Source: Pseudarthrobacter chlorophenolicus (GTDB taxonomy: Bacteria; Actinomycetota; Actinomycetes; Actinomycetales; Micrococcaceae). From it: a DNA stretch of 64,000 bases. The notes beneath the pieces were generated by a model. The model saw only the letters and a list, made by a program, of their open reading frames with translations, did not search any database and was not told the origin of the DNA. Made by a program: the position numbers and the translations under genes. Below, in pieces: positions 16,955 through 25,941 of the stretch (the stretch's first letter is position 1; the number at the start of each line of letters is the position of its first letter). The stretch spans positions 48,851 to 112,850 of the forward strand of contig NZ_JZTW01000016.1 of the NCBI RefSeq assembly GCF_000962805.1, written 5' to 3'.

Positions 16955-17887
16955 CTAATCGTGGGCAGTTCCCACCACGGCCGTTCCGTCGAGTTCCTCA
17001 GAATGAATCGTGGTCACAGAGAGTCCGGTGACAGCCACGAGCGCGGCGGTGCCGGAGGCCTGCTGTTCGCTGGTTTCGATGAGCACGCAACCGCGCGGAG
17101 CAAGCCAGTCCCTGGCGCCCGCTGCCACGCGGCGGTGGAAGTCGAGCCCGTCAGTGCCGCCATCGAGGGAAATGAGCGGTTCGTGAATGCGCGCCTCGGG
17201 CGGCATGGTTTTGATGGCCTTGGTGGGAACGTACGGTGCGTTGACAGCGAGGATGTCAACCCTGCTTCGAAGGCTTCCAGGGAGCGCATCGAACAGATCA
17301 CCGGTGTGGACATGGCCTCCCAGTACCTCGATGTTGCTCCGCGCACACTCCACAGCCACAGAATCAATATCCACCGCATGCAGTTCTGCCCGTGGGAATC
17401 GTCGGGCCAGTGCCGCACCAACGGCACCGGAACCGCAACATAAGTCCACCACCACACCATCAAAGGAGGCATTTCCCGGGCGGCCATGGACCGTTGTGGC
17501 GATGCCGGACGACGAGTCCCCCGAAACGGCGTACCCCGAATGACTACCCTCCCCAGATATCAGCTCAGCGGCAAGCCGAACCAACAGCTCGGTCCGGCGC
17601 CGGGGAACGAAAACACCGGGACGGACCGCCATGCGGTGCCCGTCGAACTCCGCCCACCCCAGGATGTATTCCAGTGGAAGACCTGCCACCCGACGCTGCA
17701 CGCAGTCCGCCAACTCTGCCGGGTTGGCCGCTTGCTCGAGGAGAAGCAGAGCTTCCTCCTCGGCAAACACGCAGCCGGCGGCCCGCAAAGCCTCGGCCAC
17801 GTCGACGACCCCCGTACCCAGCTGTTTCGGGGTCCCGGAGGACGGGACAGAATGCAACGCGCTCCCCTTCGGAATGAGTGTGGGCAC
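16955..17887 (-). CDS. PrmC-related protein (glutamine-N5) methyltransferase, unknown substrate
   Basis: 310 residues. An N-terminal helical bundle (VVDVAEALRAAGCVFAEEEALLLL) is followed by VAGLPLEYILGWAEFDGHRMAV and VFVPRRRTELLV, both hallmarks of the PrmC/HemK family. The SAM motif I is VVDLCCGSGAVGAALA. The catalytic tetrapeptide, NPPY in true PrmC, reads NAPY here (ILAVNAPYVPTKAI). This variant is typical of an actinobacterial PrmC-related subfamily with unassigned target, so release-factor methylation should not be assumed. The GTG start has no clear ribosome site; a TTG 27 bp inside has AAGGGGAG upstream and may be the real start. It is convergent with the HNH gene. Confidence 0.82.
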   Translation of the reverse strand: MPTLIPKGSALHSVPSSGTPKQLGTGVVDVAEALRAAGCVFAEEEALLLLEQAANPAELADCVQRRVAGLPLEYILGWAEFDGHRMAVRPGVFVPRRRTELLVRLAAELISGEGSHSGYAVSGDSSSGIATTVHGRPGNASFDGVVVDLCCGSGAVGAALARRFPRAELHAVDIDSVAVECARSNIEVLGGHVHTGDLFDALPGSLRSRVDILAVNAPYVPTKAIKTMPPEARIHEPLISLDGGTDGLDFHRRVAAGARDWLAPRGCVLIETSEQQASGTAALVAVTGLSVTTIHSEELDGTAVVGTAHD

Positions 17888-18044
17888 TGGGGCTGCCGGC
17901 GCTAGGAGCCCGGACGGTGAAGGACCGAACCCGGGACGACAAAATCACCCACCTGATCCACCTCCATCTGCCTGGCTGGAAATTTCATCGTAATTGACGC
18001 CACGCCGCCGCGGCAGGGGCTGTGTCTGTTGGCAGGATGGAGGC

Positions 18045-19121
18045 ATGACATCTGCCTCTAGGACACCTGCCACAAACAGCCAAGTTCTTTCCACGGCGAT
18101 CATCTGGACTGGCGCCTACACCCCGGACGGGGGCGGCCGCGCCGAGGGCATCGGCGCCCTCCGTGCCAACGGGGACGGGAGCCTGGAATGGCTCGGCACG
18201 GCAGTTAAGGCCCAGTCGCCGTCGTTCGTCGCCGTCCATCCGACCCTTCCTGTGGTGTACGCGGTGGCCGAGCAGCGCAAAATGGTTCAGGCCTACCGGC
18301 ACGTCAGCGGCCACACGCTGGAACCGATCGGCGCACCCTGGCCGGCAGGCGAGGCCACCTGCCACGTTGCAGTAGACCCGCACGGCCGCTTCGTCACCGC
18401 AACCTGCTGGGGAGACGGCCAGGTCCTGCTTTATGAACTGGATGCCGACGGCGGGATCACTGAGCGGTTCGCGGCCGCGCCGTCGACCGATCCGCACTCG
18501 GTACACTCCCCCGAAGAACCCCGGCAGGGCAGGGCGCACACCAGCCTGATGCTGCAGGGCGGGCGGGTCATGACCACAGACCTGGGCCACGACACACTCC
18601 GAATCTGGACCTATAAGCCCGGCACCGGGCTGGTGGCCGACCATGAGGTTGTCTTGCCGTTCGGCAGCGGCCCACGTCATCTGGCACTGCACCCCGGCGG
18701 GAACGTGTTCGTCGTCTCCGAATACTCCATCGAGGTCTTTGTCGTGCGGCCGGAAGCCGGAACTTTCGAGTTGGTGTTCCGTGGCCCCGCAACACAGGGA
18801 GGTGCCATGGACGGCGACTCGGCCGCCGAAATCTGCCTCGGCCCAGGCGGTGCCTTCGCCTACGCCGGCGTCCGCGGATCCAATCGGATCAGCGTGCTCG
18901 AGGTGGGCAGCAACGGCAGTGAACTGCTACCAGTGCAGGATCTGGCCAGCGGCGGTGACTGGCCCCGCCACCACCTGGTCCGGGGTCCCTGGCTTCACGT
19001 TGCCCACGAACGCTCGGACAATGTGGCCACCTTCGCCCTGGACCCTAAGACCGGCCTTCCGGGTCCGGTGGTCCATAGCGTCGAAACTCCTTCGCCCACC
19101 GCCCTGGTGCCAAACGGCTGA
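18045..19121 (+). CDS. Lactonase family protein (6-phosphogluconolactonase-like beta-propeller)
   Basis: 358 residues with the seven-bladed propeller pattern of the YbhE/Pgl family: repeating segments such as SPSFVAVHPTLPVVYAVAE, CHVAVDPHGRFVTATCWGDG, DPHSVHSPEEPRQGRAH, GSGPRHLALHPGGNVFVVSE. Members hydrolyse 6-phosphogluconolactone in the pentose phosphate pathway or other sugar lactones. The start ATG follows TGGAGG; an upstream GTG adds 17 atypical residues. The gene stands alone, which leaves open whether its substrate is phosphorylated or a free aldonolactone such as galactonolactone or gluconolactone. Confidence 0.85.
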   Translation: MTSASRTPATNSQVLSTAIIWTGAYTPDGGGRAEGIGALRANGDGSLEWLGTAVKAQSPSFVAVHPTLPVVYAVAEQRKMVQAYRHVSGHTLEPIGAPWPAGEATCHVAVDPHGRFVTATCWGDGQVLLYELDADGGITERFAAAPSTDPHSVHSPEEPRQGRAHTSLMLQGGRVMTTDLGHDTLRIWTYKPGTGLVADHEVVLPFGSGPRHLALHPGGNVFVVSEYSIEVFVVRPEAGTFELVFRGPATQGGAMDGDSAAEICLGPGGAFAYAGVRGSNRISVLEVGSNGSELLPVQDLASGGDWPRHHLVRGPWLHVAHERSDNVATFALDPKTGLPGPVVHSVETPSPTALVPNG

Positions 19122-19355
19122 CACGGCCGTGCGTTGCGGCCCGTGCCTGTAGCGGCCTAAGCCGTGTATGGAGCTTTTCGACTGCCTCCAACGGGTAATT
19201 TCCTAAACACTGGAGTAATCCTGCGCCAGCGCCTACGGTTGTGATGTGGTTCACAGGAAGCATGCTTTCCTTCGGACCCGGCGGCGCCCTTGCCGCACCA
19301 ACCCTTGCCGACAGCAAGCCTGTAAAGCAGCGCCGCTACCAGGAAGGTCTCACCC
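19122..19355. other. Gap between lactonase and amylase genes
   Basis: A 234-bp gap that should carry the amylase promoter. The only notable element is a 10-bp perfect palindrome AAGCATGCTT (19258-19267). I cannot identify a clear operator or -35/-10 pair. Confidence 0.3.
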
Positions 19356-22300
19356 TTGATACTCCGCACCCCCACCGGCGTGCCCCCACGCGTCACGCCA
19401 CCAACGCCACCCCGTGCCCGTAGCGGCGCTGCCGCCCGCCGGGCCGCCGTCGGACTCCTCGCGGCAACCGTTGCCCTCTCTGCTGCGTCGCTCCCGGCAC
19501 AGGCTGCCCCCGCCCCGAAGGACCCGGCGTCGGCGGCCCAACACTCGCTCCGAGCGCCGGTGACCGACGAGAACTTCTACTTCGTCATGGCAGACAGGTT
19601 CAGCAACGGCAGCACCGCCAATGACCAGGGAGGCTTGGGCTCCGATCCCATGGTGTCCGGCTTCGACCCCACCAAGAAGGGCTTTTACAACGGCGGCGAC
19701 CTGGCCGGGCTCCGAAACAAGATCGACTACATCCAGGGCCTTGGCACCACGTCGATCTGGCTCACGCCCAGCTTCAAGAACAAGGCTGTGCAGCCAGAGG
19801 ACAAATCGGCCGGCTACCACGGCTACTGGGTCACCGACTTCACCCAAATCGATCCCCATCTGGGCACCAACGCCGAACTCAAGTCACTCATCGACGAAGC
19901 CCACGCCCGCGGGATGAAGGTCTACTTCGACATCATCACCAACCACACGGCGGACGTCATCGGCTACGGCGACAACAATGAACGGAAGGGTTACGTCGCC
20001 AAGGACGCCGTCCCCTACAAAACTGCCGACGGACAGGCCTTCGATGACCGCGATTACGCAGGGACGGACGGGTTCCCGGAACTGGATGCCGGCACGTCTT
20101 TCCCCTACAAACCCGTCCTGGAACCCGGCGAAGAGGACCTCAAGGTTCCAGCGTGGCTCAACGATCCCACCCTGTACCACAACAGGGGTGACACCACGTT
20201 TACCGGCGAGGACTCGTTCTACGGGGACTTCTTCGGCTTGGACGACTTGTTCACTGAACACCCCACAGTGGTCAACGGCATGAAGGACATCTATAAGAAC
20301 TGGATCCGCGACTTCGGGGTTGACGGTTTCCGGATCGACACCATGAAGCACGTTAATGACGAGTTCTGGCAGGATTTCGGTCCGGACGTGCTCAATTACG
20401 CCAAGGAACAGGGCAAGGACGAGTTCTTCATGTTCGGCGAGGTCTTCGACACCTCCAAGAGCTTCACATCGCAGTTCACTACGAGGAACCGGATGCAGGC
20501 CGTCCTCGACTTCCCATTTCAGGACGCAGCGCGGAACTTCGCATCCAAGGGCCAGGGCGCCGGTACCCTGCAGGAATTCTTCGCTGGCGATGACTGGTAC
20601 ACCGACGCTGATTCGAACGCCTACCAACTCCCCACATTCCTGGGCAACCATGACATGGGCCGGATCGGCAGCTTCATCGCTGCCGACAATCCCGGAGCAA
20701 CGGACTCCGAGAAGGTGGCCCGCGACCGCCTTGCCCACGAACTCATGTACTTCTCCCGGGGGAACCCCGTGGTCTACTACGGGGACGAGCAAGGCTTCAC
20801 CGGGCCCGGTGGAGACCAGGACGCCAGGCAAACGCTGTTCGCCAGCCAAGTGCCGGAATACCTGGACGATGACCTGCTGGGCACCGATGCCACGCACGCC
20901 ACGGACAACTTCAACACCGCCCATCCGCTCTACACCGGGATCAGTGAACTGGCTGCCCTCACCAAGGAACATCCCGCCTTGCGGAACGGCGCCCAGCAGG
21001 GCCGCTACGCCTCCGACGGCCCCGGCATCTATGCTTTCTCCCGGACCGACGCCTCGGACCAGCGCGAATATGTGGTGGCACTGAACAACAGCGGGCAGCC
21101 CCAGACCGCCGACGTCCCCACCTACATCGCCAAGCGGAACTACACCCGCATCTACGGAGACGCAGCAGCCAAGGCCAAGACATCGGACGCCGGCACCCTG
21201 ACGGTCACGGTGCCACCGCTTTCAGCCGTGGTCTACCAGTCCTCCGGCCGCATCCCGCACTCCAAGTCCGCTCCCGCCGTCGCCCTTCAGCAACCGGCGC
21301 CGGCGGCAGGCGACAACGGGCGGCTTCAGGTGACGGCCGACGTCGGCGGTACTTCGTTCTACGAGGTCACCTTCGAGGCGAAGCAGGCCGGCGGGAACTG
21401 GACGCCAATCGGCACCGACGATGCCGCGCCGTACCAGGTGTTCCACGACGTGGCAGCCCTGGACGCCGGGACCTCCGTGGAGTACCGCGCCACAGTGCTC
21501 GACAACGGCGGCCACACCGCCACCAGCCAGATAAGAAGTGCCAGCGTTCCTGCCCCGGTCCTGACACTGCAGCAGCCCGCAGAGGGCAGCAACGTCCAGG
21601 GTGCAGTTGAGCTCAGCGCCACGGCCGATCCCGAAAAGTCCAGCAACGTGGTGTCCTTCCAGCGGAGCGTCGACGGCGGAGAATGGACAGCCGTGGGAAC
21701 TGACGATTCCTCCCCCGTGTACTCGGCCACCGATGACATCTCTTCCCTGGCCGACGGCACCACGATGCAGTACCGCGCCCTCATGTCCGGGCCCGGCTTC
21801 AGCGTTGTCAGCGGGGCCCGGACCGTCACCGTGGGCGAAGCACCGCAGCCCGATTCGGTGGCGGTGGCCGGATCACTGAACAAGGCGATGGGCTGCGCGG
21901 CGGACTGGGACCCAGCCTGTGCGCAGGCGAAGCTGGTCCTGGACCCCGCGGACCGGATCTGGCGCGTACAGGCTGACCTGCCGGCAGGCACCTACGAGTA
22001 CAAGGCTGCGCTCAACGGCAACTGGGATACGAACTATGGTGCAGACGGCCAACCTGCCGGGCAGAACATCGTCCTTAACCACCCGGGCGGCCCGGTCACC
22101 TTCCGGTACGACAACAGCACACACCTGCTGAGCGCCACCTATGCCGCGCAGCAGCCCGGTGCCGTTGCCGCCGCAGGCAGCATGGACAGTGAGCTTGGCT
22201 GCGCGGCGGACTGGGATCCCGCGTGCGATCAGGCTCAGCTCAGCCTGGACCCGGCCAGCCTCATCTGGAAGCTGACCTTTCCCGCCCTCCCGGCCGGCAG

Positions 22301-22451
22301 CTACGAATTCAAAGCCGCCCTGGACCGGTCCTGGAACGTGAGCTACGGGGCCGGCGGGGCTTCCCCGGGCGCCAACATCGCGTTGGAGCACGACGGCGGC
22401 CCGGTCACGTTCCGGTACGACCACTTCACACACGTGATCACGGCCGGATAG
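19356..22451 (+). CDS. Secreted multidomain alpha-amylase family glycosidase, GH13, with two X25 modules
   Basis: 1031 residues from a TTG start with AGGAAGG eight bases upstream. A long twin-arginine-like basic N-region and hydrophobic core end at AQAAPAP (signal peptide). The catalytic barrel (about 65-560) has VYFDIITNHT (region I), GVDGFRIDTMKH with nucleophile Asp328, FMFGEVFD with acid/base Glu362, and FLGNHD with Asp433. A C-terminal beta domain and two Ig-like modules (about 640-825) follow. Then come two homologous modules, each with GCAADWDPAC and SLDPA/VLDPADRIW blocks, which match the X25 module known from pullulanases. It releases maltose or maltooligosaccharides from starch or pullulan outside the cell. 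The GH77 enzyme close by would process imported maltodextrins. Exact specificity is not certain. Confidence 0.88.
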   Translation: MILRTPTGVPPRVTPPTPPRARSGAAARRAAVGLLAATVALSAASLPAQAAPAPKDPASAAQHSLRAPVTDENFYFVMADRFSNGSTANDQGGLGSDPMVSGFDPTKKGFYNGGDLAGLRNKIDYIQGLGTTSIWLTPSFKNKAVQPEDKSAGYHGYWVTDFTQIDPHLGTNAELKSLIDEAHARGMKVYFDIITNHTADVIGYGDNNERKGYVAKDAVPYKTADGQAFDDRDYAGTDGFPELDAGTSFPYKPVLEPGEEDLKVPAWLNDPTLYHNRGDTTFTGEDSFYGDFFGLDDLFTEHPTVVNGMKDIYKNWIRDFGVDGFRIDTMKHVNDEFWQDFGPDVLNYAKEQGKDEFFMFGEVFDTSKSFTSQFTTRNRMQAVLDFPFQDAARNFASKGQGAGTLQEFFAGDDWYTDADSNAYQLPTFLGNHDMGRIGSFIAADNPGATDSEKVARDRLAHELMYFSRGNPVVYYGDEQGFTGPGGDQDARQTLFASQVPEYLDDDLLGTDATHATDNFNTAHPLYTGISELAALTKEHPALRNGAQQGRYASDGPGIYAFSRTDASDQREYVVALNNSGQPQTADVPTYIAKRNYTRIYGDAAAKAKTSDAGTLTVTVPPLSAVVYQSSGRIPHSKSAPAVALQQPAPAAGDNGRLQVTADVGGTSFYEVTFEAKQAGGNWTPIGTDDAAPYQVFHDVAALDAGTSVEYRATVLDNGGHTATSQIRSASVPAPVLTLQQPAEGSNVQGAVELSATADPEKSSNVVSFQRSVDGGEWTAVGTDDSSPVYSATDDISSLADGTTMQYRALMSGPGFSVVSGARTVTVGEAPQPDSVAVAGSLNKAMGCAADWDPACAQAKLVLDPADRIWRVQADLPAGTYEYKAALNGNWDTNYGADGQPAGQNIVLNHPGGPVTFRYDNSTHLLSATYAAQQPGAVAAAGSMDSELGCAADWDPACDQAQLSLDPASLIWKLTFPALPAGSYEFKAALDRSWNVSYGAGGASPGANIALEHDGGPVTFRYDHFTHVITAG

Positions 22452-22461
22452 CAGAGGCGAC

Positions 22462-23370
22462 CTACCCGTCGACCGGATGGCCGAGGATGCCGAGCAACCG
22501 CCGGATGGCATCCTCGGCCGTTGGCGGCGGTCCGAAGACTGCCCGCTGCCTGGTGGTGTTGGCGACGTAGCGGCCGGTCTGGAACCAGCCCATCATCGAC
22601 GCCATGTCCGGCACCGTCGGGTTCACCCGTCCCAACACCACCCCGGCCGTCTTCAGCACCCGCAAAGGCACGGAACGGACCCCGATCTTCGACCCGCTGA
22701 GCCGGCCCATCATGTCCGCCACGTCCTTCATGCGGACCGGCCGGTCCCAGCCGATGTCGATCCGCTCCCCGTCGACCCCCGGAGCATCTACGGCGTCTGC
22801 CAGGTAGCCGGCAAGGTCGGGGGTGAGCACAAAGGTCAGCGGAACGTTGGGCGAACCGAACCACGTCAGTTTGCCCTTGGTCACAGGGTCACCGCTGAAC
22901 CGCGTGACCTGGTCCAGGAAGGCGCCCGGCCGCAGCGCAACGAACGGTACGCCGAGTCCCTCCAGCTTGTCCTCCATCAGCTTCTTGTGCCAGAAGTGCG
23001 GCACCTCCGGGGTTTCGTCGCAGGTCAGGATGCTGGTGAGGACAAAGCGCCGGACGCCTGCCCGGGCCGCCGCTTCCGCCAGGTTGGCGTTGCCCAGGGT
23101 GTCGGTTGCGGGGCTGTCGCCCTTGCGGTGCTTGGTGTAGCCGGCGGCTGAGGTGATCACGGCGTCGGCTCCGGCCATGGCCTGGTCCAAGGATCCGGGG
23201 TCCATCATGTCCCCGCGGGCTATCTCCACACCGAGGGATTCCAGCCGCGAGGCATCCGAACCGGGCCGCACCAAGGCACGCACCGTTTTGCCCCGGTCCA
23301 CCAGCGCGGTGACCACCTGGCCGCCGAGCATGCCGGTACCGCCGACCACCAATACTGGTTCGCCGTTCAT
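22462..23370 (-). CDS. NmrA/SDR-like NAD(P)H-binding protein
   Basis: 302 residues of atypical extended SDR. Glycine motif VVGGTGMLGGQVV lies at residues 7-19, and VRALVRPGSDASRL after strand 2 suggests NADPH preference through the arginines. A classical YxxxK is not evident (there is HFWHKK in the expected place), as in NmrA-like regulators and isoflavone reductase-like proteins. The role is unclear: redox sensing, or reduction of a quinone or flavonoid. It is convergent with the amylase (10-bp gap) and 20 bp downstream of the 4-alpha-glucanotransferase, so probably co-transcribed with it. Confidence 0.8.
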   Translation of the reverse strand: MNGEPVLVVGGTGMLGGQVVTALVDRGKTVRALVRPGSDASRLESLGVEIARGDMMDPGSLDQAMAGADAVITSAAGYTKHRKGDSPATDTLGNANLAEAAARAGVRRFVLTSILTCDETPEVPHFWHKKLMEDKLEGLGVPFVALRPGAFLDQVTRFSGDPVTKGKLTWFGSPNVPLTFVLTPDLAGYLADAVDAPGVDGERIDIGWDRPVRMKDVADMMGRLSGSKIGVRSVPLRVLKTAGVVLGRVNPTVPDMASMMGWFQTGRYVANTTRQRAVFGPPPTAEDAIRRLLGILGHPVDG

Positions 23371-23390
23371 GCCATTCTCCTCACCATTGA

Positions 23391-25583
23391 CTAGCCGTGC
23401 AGGGCCTCCTCCACCGCCGCGAGCAGCGAGTTGAACCGCGCGTTTGCGGGGAGGTCATCAAGGAACACCGGCTTGCCGTCCGGGCCGGCCAGCGGCACCT
23501 GCCAGTTGGGGTAAAGCTCCTCCGTGGTTCCGGGCTGGTTCTGCACCCGCCGCTCCCCCACCGCATCCACCAGCGCCACGCCCAGCAGCACGGACGGCGT
23601 CTGGCTCAGCAAGAGGTGCAGGACCTCAATGGTCTGCTCCTCCGCGTCACCGCCGGTGCCGGTTCCGGGCAGGTAGCCGCGTTCGCGGAGCAGCGCGAAC
23701 ATCTTTTCCAGGGACGCGTTGTGCTGGGCACGCTCTTCGGCTTCGGACCGTTCCAGCAGACCCAGGTGGCTCCGCAGCGCCACGTGGTCCCCGGCGAGGT
23801 AACCGGCGGTGGGCGGAAGATCGTGGGTGTTGACGCTGGAAAGCGCCTGCGTACGGTACTTTTCGGGCGCAAGGGGGGAATCGCCGTCGTACTCGAACCA
23901 AAGAATGGACGTGCCCAAAATGCCGCGTGCTGCAAGGTAGTCCCGCACCCACGGTTCGAAAGTGCCCAGGTCCTCGCCGATCACCACGGCCCCCGCCCGG
24001 TGCGCTTCCAGGGCCAGGATGCCGATCAGTGCCTCATGGTCGTACTTCACGTACGCGCCGTCGCCGGGGGCGTTGCCGCTGGGGATCCACCACAGCCGGA
24101 ACAGTCCCAGGATGTGGTCCACCCGGATGCCGCCGGCGTGCCGCAGCACGGTGGCCAGCATGTTCCGGAACGGCTGGTAGCCCGCCTCGGCCAGCCGCGA
24201 AGGATGCCACGGCGGCTGGCCCCAGTCCTGGCCCTGCTGGTTGTACATGTCCGGCGGCGCACCCACGCTGGTGGCGGGAGTGAGCACGCCCTTCAGCGTC
24301 CAGGCGTCCGCGCTGCTGTGGTCTACGCCGACAGCGAGGTCGTGGACCACGCCCAGCCGCATCCCGGAACGCAGCGCCGCCTGCTGCGCGTTCTCCAGCT
24401 GCTCGTCGCAGATCCACTGCAGCCACCGGTGGAAGCCGATCCGGTCCTCGAGCCTTGCCCGCAGCGCCTGCGCCTCCTGCGAATCCAGCGAGAACGCCGG
24501 GTCAGTCCACATGGGATCGTCCGGCGCTGCGTCCTCGCGGATGGCCGACCAGAGGGCGAAGTCGTCCAGGCCGCTGCCGGAAATGCGGCAGAACTCATCG
24601 AAGGCCGCCTGCCGGGAGGGGGACCGGCGCGCGTGGTACAGCAGCTCCAGGGCCTGCAGTTTCGCGGCGTAGACGGCGTCCCGGTCCAGCCGTTCGGCGT
24701 CCTTGTTAAGGCCCGCCACCTCCTCGCGCAGCTTCTCCAGTGCAGCTCGCTTCCGAGGCCGCAGGTAGGCAAGCTCCGGAACCGCCTCGATCCGGATATA
24801 GATCGGGTTGAAGAACCGCCGGGTGGACGGCGAGTACGGTGAGGGCTGCACCGGCGGAACCGGTTCAGCGGCGTGCAGCGGGTTGACCAGCACGTAATCG
24901 GCCCCGCGGGCCCCACTGAGCGCGGCGAGGTCCGCCAGGTCGGCAAAATCTCCGATCCCCCACGAACGCTTCGAACGCACGGAGTACAGCTGCGTGGCGA
25001 GCCCCCATCCGCGCCGCTGTTCAAGGTCCCGGGCGGTATCCAGCCGGGCCGGCGTCACCACCAGGGTTGCTGTGGCGGTGACACTCCCGGCCTCCGCGTG
25101 CAGCGTGTGCCAGCCGAGCGGCAGGTCCTGCGGCAGGGCAAAGGTGGCCCGGCCCGTGGCGACGCCGTCCACGTCCCGCGGCTGTACCCACACGTCCTGC
25201 TGGGCCGCGTCCACGCTCCCGGCTCCGCCCTCAAGGCTGATGCGGAGGCTAACGGGGGCGCCGTCGGGGATGTGGACCGGTACCTGGGCCGGCTCACCCT
25301 GTTGGATTACGACGGCGGGAGGCAGCATTTTGCGCCAGGGGGCCAGTTCCGCTTCGGCCAGCCCCGCCAGGATCTGTTCATCGGTGTGGGCCGGCACGCC
25401 CAACGCGCCCAGGACCTTCGTCAGGGTCTCCAGGGATACAGTTTGCGGCAGCCCGTCCCAGCCCTGGAAGGAAGTGCCCACCCCATGGGCGTCCGCGAGC
25501 TGCTGCAGCAGGTGTGCATCCACGGCCGGTAGTTCCGCGGGCGCATTCCGTCGTAATACGTGCTGCTGGTCTGATGCCGTCAT
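23391..25583 (-). CDS. malQ: 4-alpha-glucanotransferase, GH77 (amylomaltase)
   Basis: 730 residues. MalQ transfers alpha-1,4-glucan segments between maltooligosaccharides and releases glucose in the cytoplasm. The large N-terminal extension (about 1-180, with a beta-sandwich part) is usual in actinobacterial MalQ. The barrel shows GWGLATQLYSVRSKRSWGIG, nucleophile Asp in GGIRVDHILGLFRLWW, acid/base Glu in VVIGEDLGTFEPWV and the third acid in SSVNTHDLPPT. The start is the ATG giving MTASDQQHVL; longer starts lack a ribosome site. It pairs with the extracellular amylase upstream. Confidence 0.93.
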   Translation of the reverse strand: MTASDQQHVLRRNAPAELPAVDAHLLQQLADAHGVGTSFQGWDGLPQTVSLETLTKVLGALGVPAHTDEQILAGLAEAELAPWRKMLPPAVVIQQGEPAQVPVHIPDGAPVSLRISLEGGAGSVDAAQQDVWVQPRDVDGVATGRATFALPQDLPLGWHTLHAEAGSVTATATLVVTPARLDTARDLEQRRGWGLATQLYSVRSKRSWGIGDFADLADLAALSGARGADYVLVNPLHAAEPVPPVQPSPYSPSTRRFFNPIYIRIEAVPELAYLRPRKRAALEKLREEVAGLNKDAERLDRDAVYAAKLQALELLYHARRSPSRQAAFDEFCRISGSGLDDFALWSAIREDAAPDDPMWTDPAFSLDSQEAQALRARLEDRIGFHRWLQWICDEQLENAQQAALRSGMRLGVVHDLAVGVDHSSADAWTLKGVLTPATSVGAPPDMYNQQGQDWGQPPWHPSRLAEAGYQPFRNMLATVLRHAGGIRVDHILGLFRLWWIPSGNAPGDGAYVKYDHEALIGILALEAHRAGAVVIGEDLGTFEPWVRDYLAARGILGTSILWFEYDGDSPLAPEKYRTQALSSVNTHDLPPTAGYLAGDHVALRSHLGLLERSEAEERAQHNASLEKMFALLRERGYLPGTGTGGDAEEQTIEVLHLLLSQTPSVLLGVALVDAVGERRVQNQPGTTEELYPNWQVPLAGPDGKPVFLDDLPANARFNSLLAAVEEALHG

Positions 25584-25941
25584 GCGTGTCCGCTCCGTCT
25601 GGTGTGATGGGCCTGAACTTACGTGCTGCATGTTGCACCGGGCGTTTGCACCCCCGCGCACAACCGTGGGTTCAGATTATTGCAGTGCCGCCGCGGGACG
25701 AAACTGCCGTCCGAAGCGGGCCTGCCCGCCACAAAACGTCACGCCCGCTGCCGTGCGTTACTTCCCGCGTCGAAAAGAGAAGCAACAAGGCGGGATTCCG
25801 CCGGGTGGAAGTGAATCTGTGTAGCCTCGTGACGACCGGCGGCACGTATCCATCACACGACGCGCCGGCAACAGGCAGACAGCAACAGACGGCAACAGGC
25901 ATATACGCAACTGGCACGCAGCCAACAGGAGGGAACCGGGG
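25584..25941. other. Divergent intergenic region, malQ and aldo/keto reductase
   Basis: 358 bp holding both divergent promoters. The segment 25632-25652 contains two similar blocks, GTTGCAC and GTTTGCAC, that could be regulator half-sites for malQ. The 25865-25930 part is purine and CA rich with repeats of GGCAACAGGCA-like sequence before the reductase. No protein-coding frame here looks real. Confidence 0.4.
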
